Source of the DNA: Hungatella sp. UBA3147
GTDB taxonomy: Bacteria > Bacillota > Clostridia > Lachnospirales > Lachnospiraceae
Assembly: GCA_002365025.1 (NCBI GenBank)
Contig: DEYX01000180.1
Location: 1-18,898, forward strand
Direction: 5' to 3'
DNA length: 18,898 nt
The notes under the pieces are model-generated. The model saw only the letters and a program-made list of their open reading frames with translations, searched no databases and was not told the DNA's origin. Positions within the stretch are counted from its first letter, which is position 1. Every line of letters starts with the position of its first letter. The position numbers were made by a program, and so were the translations under genes. Of this stretch, positions 12,751 through 18,898 are shown piece by piece.

Positions 12751-14529
12751 ATGAAATTGGAATGGATACATTCGAAGCCTATATTTATGCAGCTGGTTGT
12801 TTTTTCTCTCCTGATCAGCCTGATACCGATATTGATTGTCGGTACTTTCTTGTTCAGAATGCTTGAAAATATGGTGATAAGTGAGATGAAAGACTACCAT
12901 GCCCAGATCACTTCCCAGTATACGAAAAATATTGAGGAAAAGCTGGAACAATACCAGAAGAGTTTAAGATTTATCTCCAACAATACGATGATATTAAGTA
13001 CGTTGGCAGATAAAAGTCAAAACCCTTATGTCAGGGGAGAGATTATCAGCGAAGAGGTAACAAAATCTCTGCTGTTGGAAAAAAACAGCGAGATCAGAAA
13101 CTGTATGGTTTACTCCATGATTAAAGAGAATCCTATATATGGAAACAGGGCTTCTATGATAGAAGAGGCTGGCAGGGAAATATGGTATCCGAAAGAACAA
13201 TCGGTAGATGAGGGGTGGTTTTCATACTTTGTCCTTGGGGATAAAGAGCCTCTTTTATCCATAGTGAAAAAAGTAGAAAAACTGGATACGGATAGTCTGA
13301 CCAGAACACAGCTGGGAATTGTAAAACTGGATGTTTACATGACAAAATTGTTTGCACCGGCCGCTTTAAGCCATGACAGCAATGCATCCTATGATGTAAT
13401 TGCATATAGCGGGGATTCGGAGATACTATATTCCACTAATGCAGATACTGCTCCGGTTTTGCAGGCATATTTAAAGAACCATGACAAAGAAAACTCAAAA
13501 AGCGGTTCCATTCAGGAGATCAACACCTACGTGGTCGAGCAGAAAGACTTAGACAGCTACGGGATGAAGCTTTTGTTTCTTTTTAACAATAAGGAAATAC
13601 TGGAAAGAAGAGCTGAAATCCAGTGGCTGGTGCTCCCGCTGATAGGAGTTCTGATCCTGATCATCATCGGCTGTTCGTATGTGTACAGCAGAGGTTTTTC
13701 TTCCCGGATTGCCCTTCTGCTTCAGAAGTTCCGTACAGCAGAAACCGGAGATCTGACCATACAGGCTCCTATTAAAGGAAAAGATGAGATAGCAGAACTG
13801 GATCACCAGTTTGATCATATGCTGTTTAAGCTGGATCAGCTGATCAAAAAGAATTATATCCAGCAGCTGGTAAATAAGGAAAACCAGCTTCTGAATCTGC
13901 AGCTGCAGATTAATCCTCATTTTCTATATAATACCTTGGAGACGATCAGTTCTATTGCAGCAGTGAGGCAGGTATTTGTGGTGTGTGATATGTGTCAGAG
14001 GCTGGGGGAGATTTTCCGGTACAGCCTGGGAAAGGATTATGGTGAGATCGTAACACTGGAACAGGAGCTGGCCCATATTAAGAACTATATTTTTATTCAG
14101 AAAATCAGGTATGGAAATCGTTTTGAGGTTTTCTACAATATTGAGGTGGATGACCAGAAGTATTACCTTCCCAGATTTATTTTGCAGCCGATTGTGGAAA
14201 ATGCGATTGTTCATGGTTTGGGTGAACTGACCAGCACAGGAACATTTGAAATCTCCGCTTATGAAAAAGAGGATATGCTCTGCATCTGTATTGAGGATGA
14301 TGGCGTGGGCATGGACAGTCAGGGCGTGGAAGCGTTAAGTGCTTATATTAACAGTACCGAACCGGATAAAAAGAAGAATAAAAGCATAGGAATCAAGAAT
14401 GTAAACCAGAGGATTAAATTGTTCTGTGGGGAGCAGTATGGAATAATCATAAAAAGTCATCCGTATCAGGGCAGCCGGTTTACACTTCGTCTTCCTGTAG
14501 TCAAAGGAGGTGAGGCGGATGAGACATAA
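12751..14529 (+). CDS. YesM-type sensor histidine kinase
   Basis: A 592-aa membrane sensor kinase. A first membrane segment spans about residues 11-33, an extracellular sensing region about 35-290, and a second membrane segment 292-313, followed by a HAMP linker. The LytS/YesM-type kinase domain has the phosphoacceptor His390 in LQINPHFLYNTLE. The HATPase domain has an N box with Asn484 (PIVENAIVHG) and a DDGVGMD motif near 516-522. Such kinases pair with AraC-type regulators and typically control carbohydrate ABC importers and glycosidases. GGGAGGA precedes the ATG. It overlaps the regulator gene by 11 bases, showing translational coupling. The external ligand is likely a sugar or a binding-protein complex; this is inference from the neighbours. 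Confidence 0.95.
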   Translation: MKLEWIHSKPIFMQLVVFSLLISLIPILIVGTFLFRMLENMVISEMKDYHAQITSQYTKNIEEKLEQYQKSLRFISNNTMILSTLADKSQNPYVRGEIISEEVTKSLLLEKNSEIRNCMVYSMIKENPIYGNRASMIEEAGREIWYPKEQSVDEGWFSYFVLGDKEPLLSIVKKVEKLDTDSLTRTQLGIVKLDVYMTKLFAPAALSHDSNASYDVIAYSGDSEILYSTNADTAPVLQAYLKNHDKENSKSGSIQEINTYVVEQKDLDSYGMKLLFLFNNKEILERRAEIQWLVLPLIGVLILIIIGCSYVYSRGFSSRIALLLQKFRTAETGDLTIQAPIKGKDEIAELDHQFDHMLFKLDQLIKKNYIQQLVNKENQLLNLQLQINPHFLYNTLETISSIAAVRQVFVVCDMCQRLGEIFRYSLGKDYGEIVTLEQELAHIKNYIFIQKIRYGNRFEVFYNIEVDDQKYYLPRFILQPIVENAIVHGLGELTSTGTFEISAYEKEDMLCICIEDDGVGMDSQGVEALSAYINSTEPDKKKNKSIGIKNVNQRIKLFCGEQYGIIIKSHPYQGSRFTLRLPVVKGGEADET

Positions 14530-16129
14530 TTTACTGATTGTAGATGATGAAGAATTAATACGCCAGGGATTACGGGCACGGCTTGAGTATCTGAAAATTA
14601 ATACTTATGAAATATTTGAAGCAGCAAATGGTATGGCAGCCTTAGAGGCTGTAGAAAATCATCCGATTGATATTGTGATTACGGATATAAGGATGCCGGA
14701 CATGGACGGGCTCACCCTGATTCATGAAATAAAAAAGCTTCAAAAAGACATGCAGTTTGTAGTCTTGAGCGGTTATGCAGAGTTTTCTTATGCGGAAACT
14801 GCAATTCGCCTGGGAGTAAAAGCTTATCTGTTGAAACCTCTGTCCAATGAAGAACTGAAAAAGACATTTAATAAGCTATATCTGGATATGGAACTGGATT
14901 CTAAAATCAGAAATGCCATGTGGAGGCAGACGAGAATGGACCGGGAAAAGCAGGAATACCTTCAGGAGAAGGCAATCAACGCACTGCTTTTTGACACCGC
15001 AGCTGAAACCATGGATTATAAGGACTTAAGCAAAGTCTGCGGAATAGATACCGGTGACTGCGGCAACGATGTGTTTATGATGCTGTCTGTTATTCATATC
15101 AGCGGGGAAACCTATGACAATATGAAGTTTCGCCGGATGGATTGTGATTTAATACGATTTTCTGTTCGTAATGTTTTCCTTGAACTGGAATCTTCCTGCG
15201 GAAAACAGATTGTGAACAGCCTTTCTGACAATAATCAATTGTATGCAATCTTTTTTATGGAGGCTGAAAGGAAACTGAGGAATGAAGTGGAGCGTATTTT
15301 CCTTGAGATGAGGTCTGTTCTGGAAAAGAGGATGAATATTTATCTGACATTAGGAGTGAGCAGATACACGCTTTTACTCGGAAGAAAATCAGCTTCAGAA
15401 GCACTTGGAGCTTTGAAACAGAGAATCATTTATGGAGATTCCAATCTATACTTCTATGAAGATACCGGGATATTCTGCGAACAGAAATTTCCGGTTTCTC
15501 AGATTCATCTGTTAGATTCCTATTTGGAGAAAAATGAAATTCATAAGATAAAAAATCTTTTGCAGGAAATTTTTTCGGAAGAACTGATGCGTAAGTATGG
15601 GACACCATATTTAAGAATTATGTGGGTGCGGATTTTAAACGTAATTCTTAACCATTATGATAAGAAAAGAAAGGCTTCCAGCATGGAAAAACTGTTGATG
15701 AGCTTTAATCTGCCGGATCAGATTCAGTCGGCTTCTGAAATCCAACAGCGTATTTCCGATATCATAATGGAATGTGTCCGTGCAGAAGCTGTGAACGACA
15801 TGAATGCCAGGAGCAAAATCCAGATGGCGGTCCGGTACATTCAGGAACATTACAGTGAAGATATCGCAATTAATGATTTAGCAATGAGCTATGGTATGAG
15901 TCCAAATTATTTTTCGTCTATATTTAAGGCGGAGACCTCACAGTCTGCTGTGAATTATATTACGGAGCTTAAAGTCAAAAAAGCACAGGAACTGCTTGAG
16001 AATTCGGAACTCAGCGTGGTGGATATCGCAAAGCGGACCGGATATGAAGACAGTCAGTATTTTTTTCGTGTATTCAAAAAATACACAGGTATGACTCCTC
16101 TTGGTTATCGGGAACAAAACAGAATGTAA
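14519..16129 (+). CDS. YesN-type response regulator with AraC DNA-binding domain
   Basis: A 536-aa cytoplasmic regulator. The N-terminal receiver domain (1-120) has the acidic pair Asp9-Asp10, phosphoacceptor Asp56 (VITDIRMPDMDG) and the conserved Lys in LLKPL near residue 105. A long middle region (about 130-430) without a recognised fold, usual for this type, leads to two helix-turn-helix motifs of the AraC/XylS family from about residue 434 (IQMAVRYIQEHYSEDIAI) to the end (RTGYEDSQYFFRVFKKYTGMTP). The ATG at 14519 is preferred over the GTG at 14510 because AAAGGAGG (14503-14510) is 8 bases upstream of the ATG and overlaps the GTG. Likely targets are the importer operon promoter near 2849 and its own operon, which both have weak -35 elements; this is inferred. 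Confidence 0.95.
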   Translation: MRHNLLIVDDEELIRQGLRARLEYLKINTYEIFEAANGMAALEAVENHPIDIVITDIRMPDMDGLTLIHEIKKLQKDMQFVVLSGYAEFSYAETAIRLGVKAYLLKPLSNEELKKTFNKLYLDMELDSKIRNAMWRQTRMDREKQEYLQEKAINALLFDTAAETMDYKDLSKVCGIDTGDCGNDVFMMLSVIHISGETYDNMKFRRMDCDLIRFSVRNVFLELESSCGKQIVNSLSDNNQLYAIFFMEAERKLRNEVERIFLEMRSVLEKRMNIYLTLGVSRYTLLLGRKSASEALGALKQRIIYGDSNLYFYEDTGIFCEQKFPVSQIHLLDSYLEKNEIHKIKNLLQEIFSEELMRKYGTPYLRIMWVRILNVILNHYDKKRKASSMEKLLMSFNLPDQIQSASEIQQRISDIIMECVRAEAVNDMNARSKIQMAVRYIQEHYSEDIAINDLAMSYGMSPNYFSSIFKAETSQSAVNYITELKVKKAQELLENSELSVVDIAKRTGYEDSQYFFRVFKKYTGMTPLGYREQNRM

Positions 16130-16134
16130 AAGGG

Positions 16135-16182
16135 AAACACCGTAAATTTTGTAGAATCTCTACTAAAAAACGGTGTTTTTTT
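16135..16182 (+). terminator. Terminator after the two-component system
   Basis: AAACACCGT (16135-16143) pairs with ACGGTGTTT (16170-16178). An inner GTAGA/TCTAC stem (16151-16163) and T/A tracts make a nearly continuous hairpin, and the run of Ts extends to 16182. It starts 6 bases after the regulator stop codon and ends the + strand operon. Confidence 0.9.
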
Positions 16183-16298
16183 CTATACCAACAATATCAG
16201 GCTTTCTCAATTCCATGGCATACCTTAAAACTTCAGTATTAACCTTTACCATCGGGAGTAACTCTATCTGCTAAAGTGATATACACCTGGCCCTTTAG
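16163..16298 (-). pseudogene. Possible decayed coding remnant beyond the PHP gene
   Basis: Immediately after the TGA of the - strand PHP gene, the same frame continues with protein-like sequence (LKGQVYITLADRVTPDGK). After a one-base shift near 16243 it continues as VNTEVLRYAMELRKPDIVGI and then to a TAG at 16163-16165 inside the terminator. Removing one base joins both parts into one plausible protein fragment. I recognise no family. It may be chance, but the amino-acid composition looks coding-like for a supposed spacer. Confidence 0.3.
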
Positions 16299-17207
16299 TC
16301 ATAAGTAAATTACCGGACTTACACACACCAGGTTTTCTAAAATAACTTCTTTTTCGTAAAGCTTTGGAATAATTATGGTATCCTTTCCGAATTCAGTTAC
16401 CGGAATCCGGTCATAAAGATGGCAGGTTAAAGTGGCTGAACCAGATTTCAGAGTGATGATATAATCTTCCGGCAGGTTAGGAGTGTATCCTGTTTTTTTT
16501 GACTGGTGAACAGAAAAATGAATCGTGCCGTTCTCCCTATGAATTTCCAGCAAAGGGCCTTTGCATACCCAGGTTTTTTGCGTATGTATGGCATCTGCCA
16601 GTTCCTGTCTTACGTCACCGTCTTTTTCACCCTGAATGTAGGTGGCGTAATGTCCGGAGAAAGAGCCTTTGCCATGCAGTTCCATGCCGCAGGTAGCAGA
16701 TAGTTTTTCGCCGGAAAGCACCAGAGATTCCCAGAGCATCACAGCCTTTTCATTTACCTCATGAAGGGGTTCGGGATTATTGAAAATCTCGATAAAATCA
16801 CAGCAGGAATAGTCAGTAACAGTCATTTCAAACCGGCAACCCTGGGCAAAAGGCCAGCCATAGGAAAAGGGATGAGCAATACCTACCAGTGCACCTTTGG
16901 CGCGGGCAGCCAAAAAGAGCAGCTCCGGTTTGTGTTTGTTGATGTTCTCCCAGGGCACATACTCCTTTAAGTTCAGGCAGAGAATGTGCCCATAGTAGGT
17001 TGTATATTCCATGCCCGGTATAAAAGATATGGACAGGTGGGTTTCTTCCAGAATTGCCTGGATTTTTTTATGTCCGGATATGGTATTGTGATCGGTGAGA
17101 GCAAAAGCATCCACATGATCATCTGCCATAAGCTCCGTCAGTTCACGGCAGGTACAGGAAGCATCCGATTCGTTGGTATGATTGTGTAGTTCCAGTCTTT
17201 TATACAT
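16299..17207 (-). CDS. PHP-domain protein (CehA/McbA-like) with altered last metal motif
   Basis: A 302-aa protein whose first ~180 residues carry PHP metal motifs: HNH with His8 and His10, Asp15, His40 in TDHN, Glu67 in GMEYT, His74 in YGHILCL and His112 in IAHP. The last motif, normally GxDxH, reads CGMELH (Glu176, His178), so an expected Asp is replaced by Glu. The C-terminal ~120 residues are beta-rich and unassigned. PHP proteins of this kind are metal-dependent phosphoesterases, acting on phosphate mono- or diesters; the natural substrate here is unknown. AGGAGG 8 bases before the ATG supports the start. It follows the 156-aa gene by 15 bases on the - strand, so they are one operon. It may be a distant paralogue of the + strand PHP gene at 17900, but similarity is limited to the motifs. 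Confidence 0.82.
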   Translation of the reverse strand: MYKRLELHNHTNESDASCTCRELTELMADDHVDAFALTDHNTISGHKKIQAILEETHLSISFIPGMEYTTYYGHILCLNLKEYVPWENINKHKPELLFLAARAKGALVGIAHPFSYGWPFAQGCRFEMTVTDYSCCDFIEIFNNPEPLHEVNEKAVMLWESLVLSGEKLSATCGMELHGKGSFSGHYATYIQGEKDGDVRQELADAIHTQKTWVCKGPLLEIHRENGTIHFSVHQSKKTGYTPNLPEDYIITLKSGSATLTCHLYDRIPVTEFGKDTIIIPKLYEKEVILENLVCVSPVIYL

Positions 17208-17222
17208 GTCAGGTTCCTCCTA

Positions 17223-17693
17223 TTATCGTACCCGTACAGTCAGGGTGTAATCCGTGCTGTCAAGGAGCACGGAAAAAGCCAGAATTGTAACCTTTAAAAC
17301 TCCTTCAATAGAGGCCTGCGGTATGCAGCCTTCTGTGGCTTCTTCGCGAGTAAAGTGCATATGCCTGGTAGTCAGCTGCCGGTGGATGCATCCGATGAAT
17401 TCATCGTTTAACATTGCCAGGGTATGAATCTCAGTTTTCATCTGGCCATAGATGGCATCCTCAAGTTCTTCCGGAGAAGATAAGGTTAAATCATAGGCTT
17501 CTTTACAGTAATCAAGCAGTCTTTGTTTCAGCCCTGGCGTTATATCTTCGGGAGAAAAGTGCCTGGGCCCGAAAGAAAATTCGATATCCAGTTCTTCATA
17601 GGTTTCATCCAGACAGACGGTATAGGAAATCTGCCCGACAAAATCTTTTGGCAGTTTTCCCTGGACCTGATAGACAGTTTTCATTTCAACCAT
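17223..17693 (-). CDS. Conserved hypothetical protein of 156 aa, PHP-linked
   Basis: I cannot assign a function. The protein is compact, has no signal peptide or membrane segment, and looks like alpha plus beta: a beta-rich start (KTVYQVQGKLPKDFVGQISYT), a helical middle (residues ~52-105, rich in Glu, Leu and Lys) and a beta-rich end finishing DSTDYTLTVRVR. A striking segment around residues 98-122 (DEFIGCIHRQLTTRHMHFT) has one cysteine and several histidines that could bind a metal or ligand, but this is only a guess. GGAGA about 9 bases before the ATG supports the start. It is the first gene of a - strand operon with the PHP protein, and may be a partner or accessory of that phosphoesterase. 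A weak recollection of a DUF family (possibly DUF6669) is not firm enough to assert. Confidence 0.8.
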   Translation of the reverse strand: MVEMKTVYQVQGKLPKDFVGQISYTVCLDETYEELDIEFSFGPRHFSPEDITPGLKQRLLDYCKEAYDLTLSSPEELEDAIYGQMKTEIHTLAMLNDEFIGCIHRQLTTRHMHFTREEATEGCIPQASIEGVLKVTILAFSVLLDSTDYTLTVRVR

Positions 17694-17733
17694 AGTCGTA
17701 TATCTCCATTTATATTTTTTGTTGATTTAGTCA

Positions 17734-17762
17734 AGAATAAGCAATCATTTTTGGAATGTCAA
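17734..17762 (-). promoter_or_regulatory. Promoter of the - strand operon
   Basis: Read on the - strand, TTGACA (17762-17757) is followed after 17 bases by TATTCT (17739-17734). The -35 is consensus and the -10 matches four of six bases. It lies about 40 bases upstream of the 156-aa gene start. Confidence 0.7.
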
Positions 17763-17833
17763 GCATCGGAAAACAATCGTAGAAATATCCAGTTTTTTTG
17801 AAAGTTGTGTGCATTATGATAAAAACAATGTTT

Positions 17834-17842
17834 TGATATACT
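17834..17842 (+). promoter_or_regulatory. Extended -10 promoter of the + strand PHP/EEP operon
   Basis: TGATATACT gives an extended -10 (TG at 17834-17835, TATACT at 17837-17842) with no convincing -35. It is 57 bases before the TTG start of the PHP gene. Its -10 is about 75 bases from the -35 of the opposing promoter, so one regulator could serve both. Confidence 0.5.
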
Positions 17843-17899
17843 ACATATATTGGAAGACAATCAAGAGGTCCGGGAGAAGGGCCGGAAAGGAAGCTTTAT

Positions 17900-18811
17900 T
17901 TGGAAAAGAGAACTTTGTATAAAGAGGGAAGCTATAAAAAAGGGAATCTGCATACCCATTCTACCTGGTCTGATGGGGTTAATACGCCAGAGGAAGTGGC
18001 GGAACATTACCGTGGCAAAGGATATGATTTTCTGGCGATCACGGATCACTGGGTATATGGAATCCATTCTGAGCTTTGCAGGGAAGATTTTCTGGTATTC
18101 CCGGGCACAGAACTGGATATAGAACTTCCTGCGAGAAAGGATCATCATCTGGTTGGGCTGGGCTTGCCGGAAACCAATAAAATCCCGGAAGGCTATACGT
18201 TTTCGGAGGAGAGAAAGCGAATTACTTTAAGTACCCCCGAGAGGGTCATAGAATATTTTGGGCAGAAGGGAAATGTCACATTATATGCACATCCGTACTG
18301 GTCGAAAGTGGACTCTGTTGATATCAAGTATCTGCAAGGGATGATAGGAATGGAAATCTATAATCATGGATCAGAATTTGAAACAAATAACGGCAGCTCG
18401 GAAACGTACTTTGACCATTTCCTCTTCGTGAGAAACAGGATTAACTGTTTTGCCACAGACGATGCACATGATTTGGAAGAACATAGTCTGGGCGGTTTTG
18501 TTATGGTTAAAACCAGGGAATTTACTCACAGAGGAATCATGCAGGCATTGAAAGATGGCAGCTTTTTCGCATCCAGCGGTCCTCTGATCGAGGATTTTTA
18601 TGTAAAAGATCAACAGGCAGTGGTTATCTGTGCAGCCTGCCAGGACATCTATTTTCAGACACCTCACCGGGGCGGCCATCTGCACAGTGATGCAGAAAAC
18701 TTAACAGAGGGGAAGTTTGAACTGAAAGGTGACGAGGAATATGTACGTGTGACGCTTAAGGATTCCCATGGGAAAAAGGCGTGGAGTCAGCCTGTATGGC
18801 TCTGGTTATAG
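17900..18811 (+). CDS. PHP-domain phosphoesterase (CehA/McbA-like), complete metal site
   Basis: A 303-aa cytoplasmic protein with every PHP metal motif in order: LHTH (His18, His20), Asp25, TDHW (Asp49, His50), GTELD (Glu71), HHLVGL (His83), YAHP (His131) and TDDAHD (Asp188, His190). The last ~85 residues form a beta-rich domain (IYFQTPHRGGHLHS onward) like that at the end of CehA/McbA-type proteins. Members of this superfamily hydrolyse phosphate esters with divalent metals; substrate is unknown here. The start is a TTG: AAAGGAAG (17886-17893) lies at the right distance and no earlier ATG is in frame. Translation may therefore be modest. The EEP gene begins 12 bases downstream, so the two are coupled, which suggests two phosphoesterases working on the same compound. 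Confidence 0.87.
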   Translation: MEKRTLYKEGSYKKGNLHTHSTWSDGVNTPEEVAEHYRGKGYDFLAITDHWVYGIHSELCREDFLVFPGTELDIELPARKDHHLVGLGLPETNKIPEGYTFSEERKRITLSTPERVIEYFGQKGNVTLYAHPYWSKVDSVDIKYLQGMIGMEIYNHGSEFETNNGSSETYFDHFLFVRNRINCFATDDAHDLEEHSLGGFVMVKTREFTHRGIMQALKDGSFFASSGPLIEDFYVKDQQAVVICAACQDIYFQTPHRGGHLHSDAENLTEGKFELKGDEEYVRVTLKDSHGKKAWSQPVWLWL

Positions 18812-18823
18812 GGGGGGCCTAAG

Positions 18824-18898
18824 ATGCTGAAACTCGTAATATTCAATATAAGATGTGATTACGATCAGGATAAGAACAATAGTTTCCGATATCGAAAA
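18824..18898 (+). CDS. Endonuclease/exonuclease/phosphatase (EEP) family protein, 3' end cut by window edge
   Basis: Only 25 codons are visible, open to the last base. The start MLKLVIFNIRCDYDQDKNNS followed by FRYRK matches the opening of EEP-fold proteins, where the N of FNIR-type motifs binds metal and a following Arg-Lys pair sits before the first helix. G-rich GGGGGGG (18811-18817), overlapping the PHP stop codon, is 6 bases before the ATG. EEP enzymes cleave phosphodiester or phosphomonoester bonds in nucleic acids, lipids or sugars. With the PHP gene directly upstream, a small-molecule or glycan phosphate target is more likely than DNA, but that is inference. Confidence 0.75.
   Translation, partial: MLKLVIFNIRCDYDQDKNNSFRYRK

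Noticed and set aside
16499..16703. Short + strand frames within the - strand PHP gene
   Set aside because: They are shadows of a gene with clear PHP motifs and have no translation signals.
17770..17829. Direct repeat AAAACAAT (17770-17777 and 17822-17829) as an operator pair in the divergent region
   Set aside because: It is an AT-rich 8-mer in an AT-rich spacer, at 52-base separation, and could easily be chance.

Overview
The window looks like a chromosomal stretch of a low-GC Gram-positive anaerobe of the Clostridia, most likely a Lachnospiraceae/Lachnoclostridium-type gut organism. This is inferred from strong AGGAGG ribosome-binding sites, a lipobox substrate-binding protein with CUT1-type permeases, a YesM/YesN-style two-component system and intracellular glycosidases without signal peptides. 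There are no RNA genes, CRISPR arrays or transposases.

Positions 1-9127 are a glycan-import and degradation operon on the + strand. It runs: a heparinase II/III-like polysaccharide lyase cut by the window edge; a GH88 unsaturated glucuronyl hydrolase; a promoter with an inverted repeat at the start of its transcript; a lipoprotein sugar-binding protein; an intergenic hairpin; two ABC permeases; and a large (994 aa) GH95-like (alpha/alpha)6 enzyme with an extra C-terminal beta domain. No importer ATPase is present, as is common for CUT1 systems that share one.

Positions 9128-11260 are a self-contained resistance cassette. A near-perfect sigma-A promoter (TTGACA, 17 bp, TATAAT) drives a 29-codon leader peptide, several partly exclusive RNA hairpins and two terminator-like hairpins. 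A 510-aa ABC-F ATPase gene follows, closed by its own terminator. It reads as a ribosome-protection gene controlled by transcription attenuation, and it sits inside the sugar locus.

Positions 11370-16182 carry a GH125 alpha-1,6-mannosidase, a YesM-type sensor kinase and a YesN/AraC-type response regulator, ending in a strong terminator. The pair probably controls the neighbouring sugar genes.

Positions 16163-18898 hold two divergent transcription units. The - strand unit encodes a 156-aa protein of unknown function and a PHP-domain protein, with a possible decayed coding remnant beyond it. The + strand unit encodes a second PHP phosphoesterase and the first 25 codons of an endonuclease/exonuclease/phosphatase (EEP) protein.

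Working model (inference): the lyase yields oligosaccharides with an unsaturated uronic acid end. The ABC importer takes them up, GH88 removes the unsaturated uronate, and the GH95-like and GH125 enzymes trim the remaining sugars. The PHP/EEP group may remove phosphate groups from the glycan or do an unrelated job.
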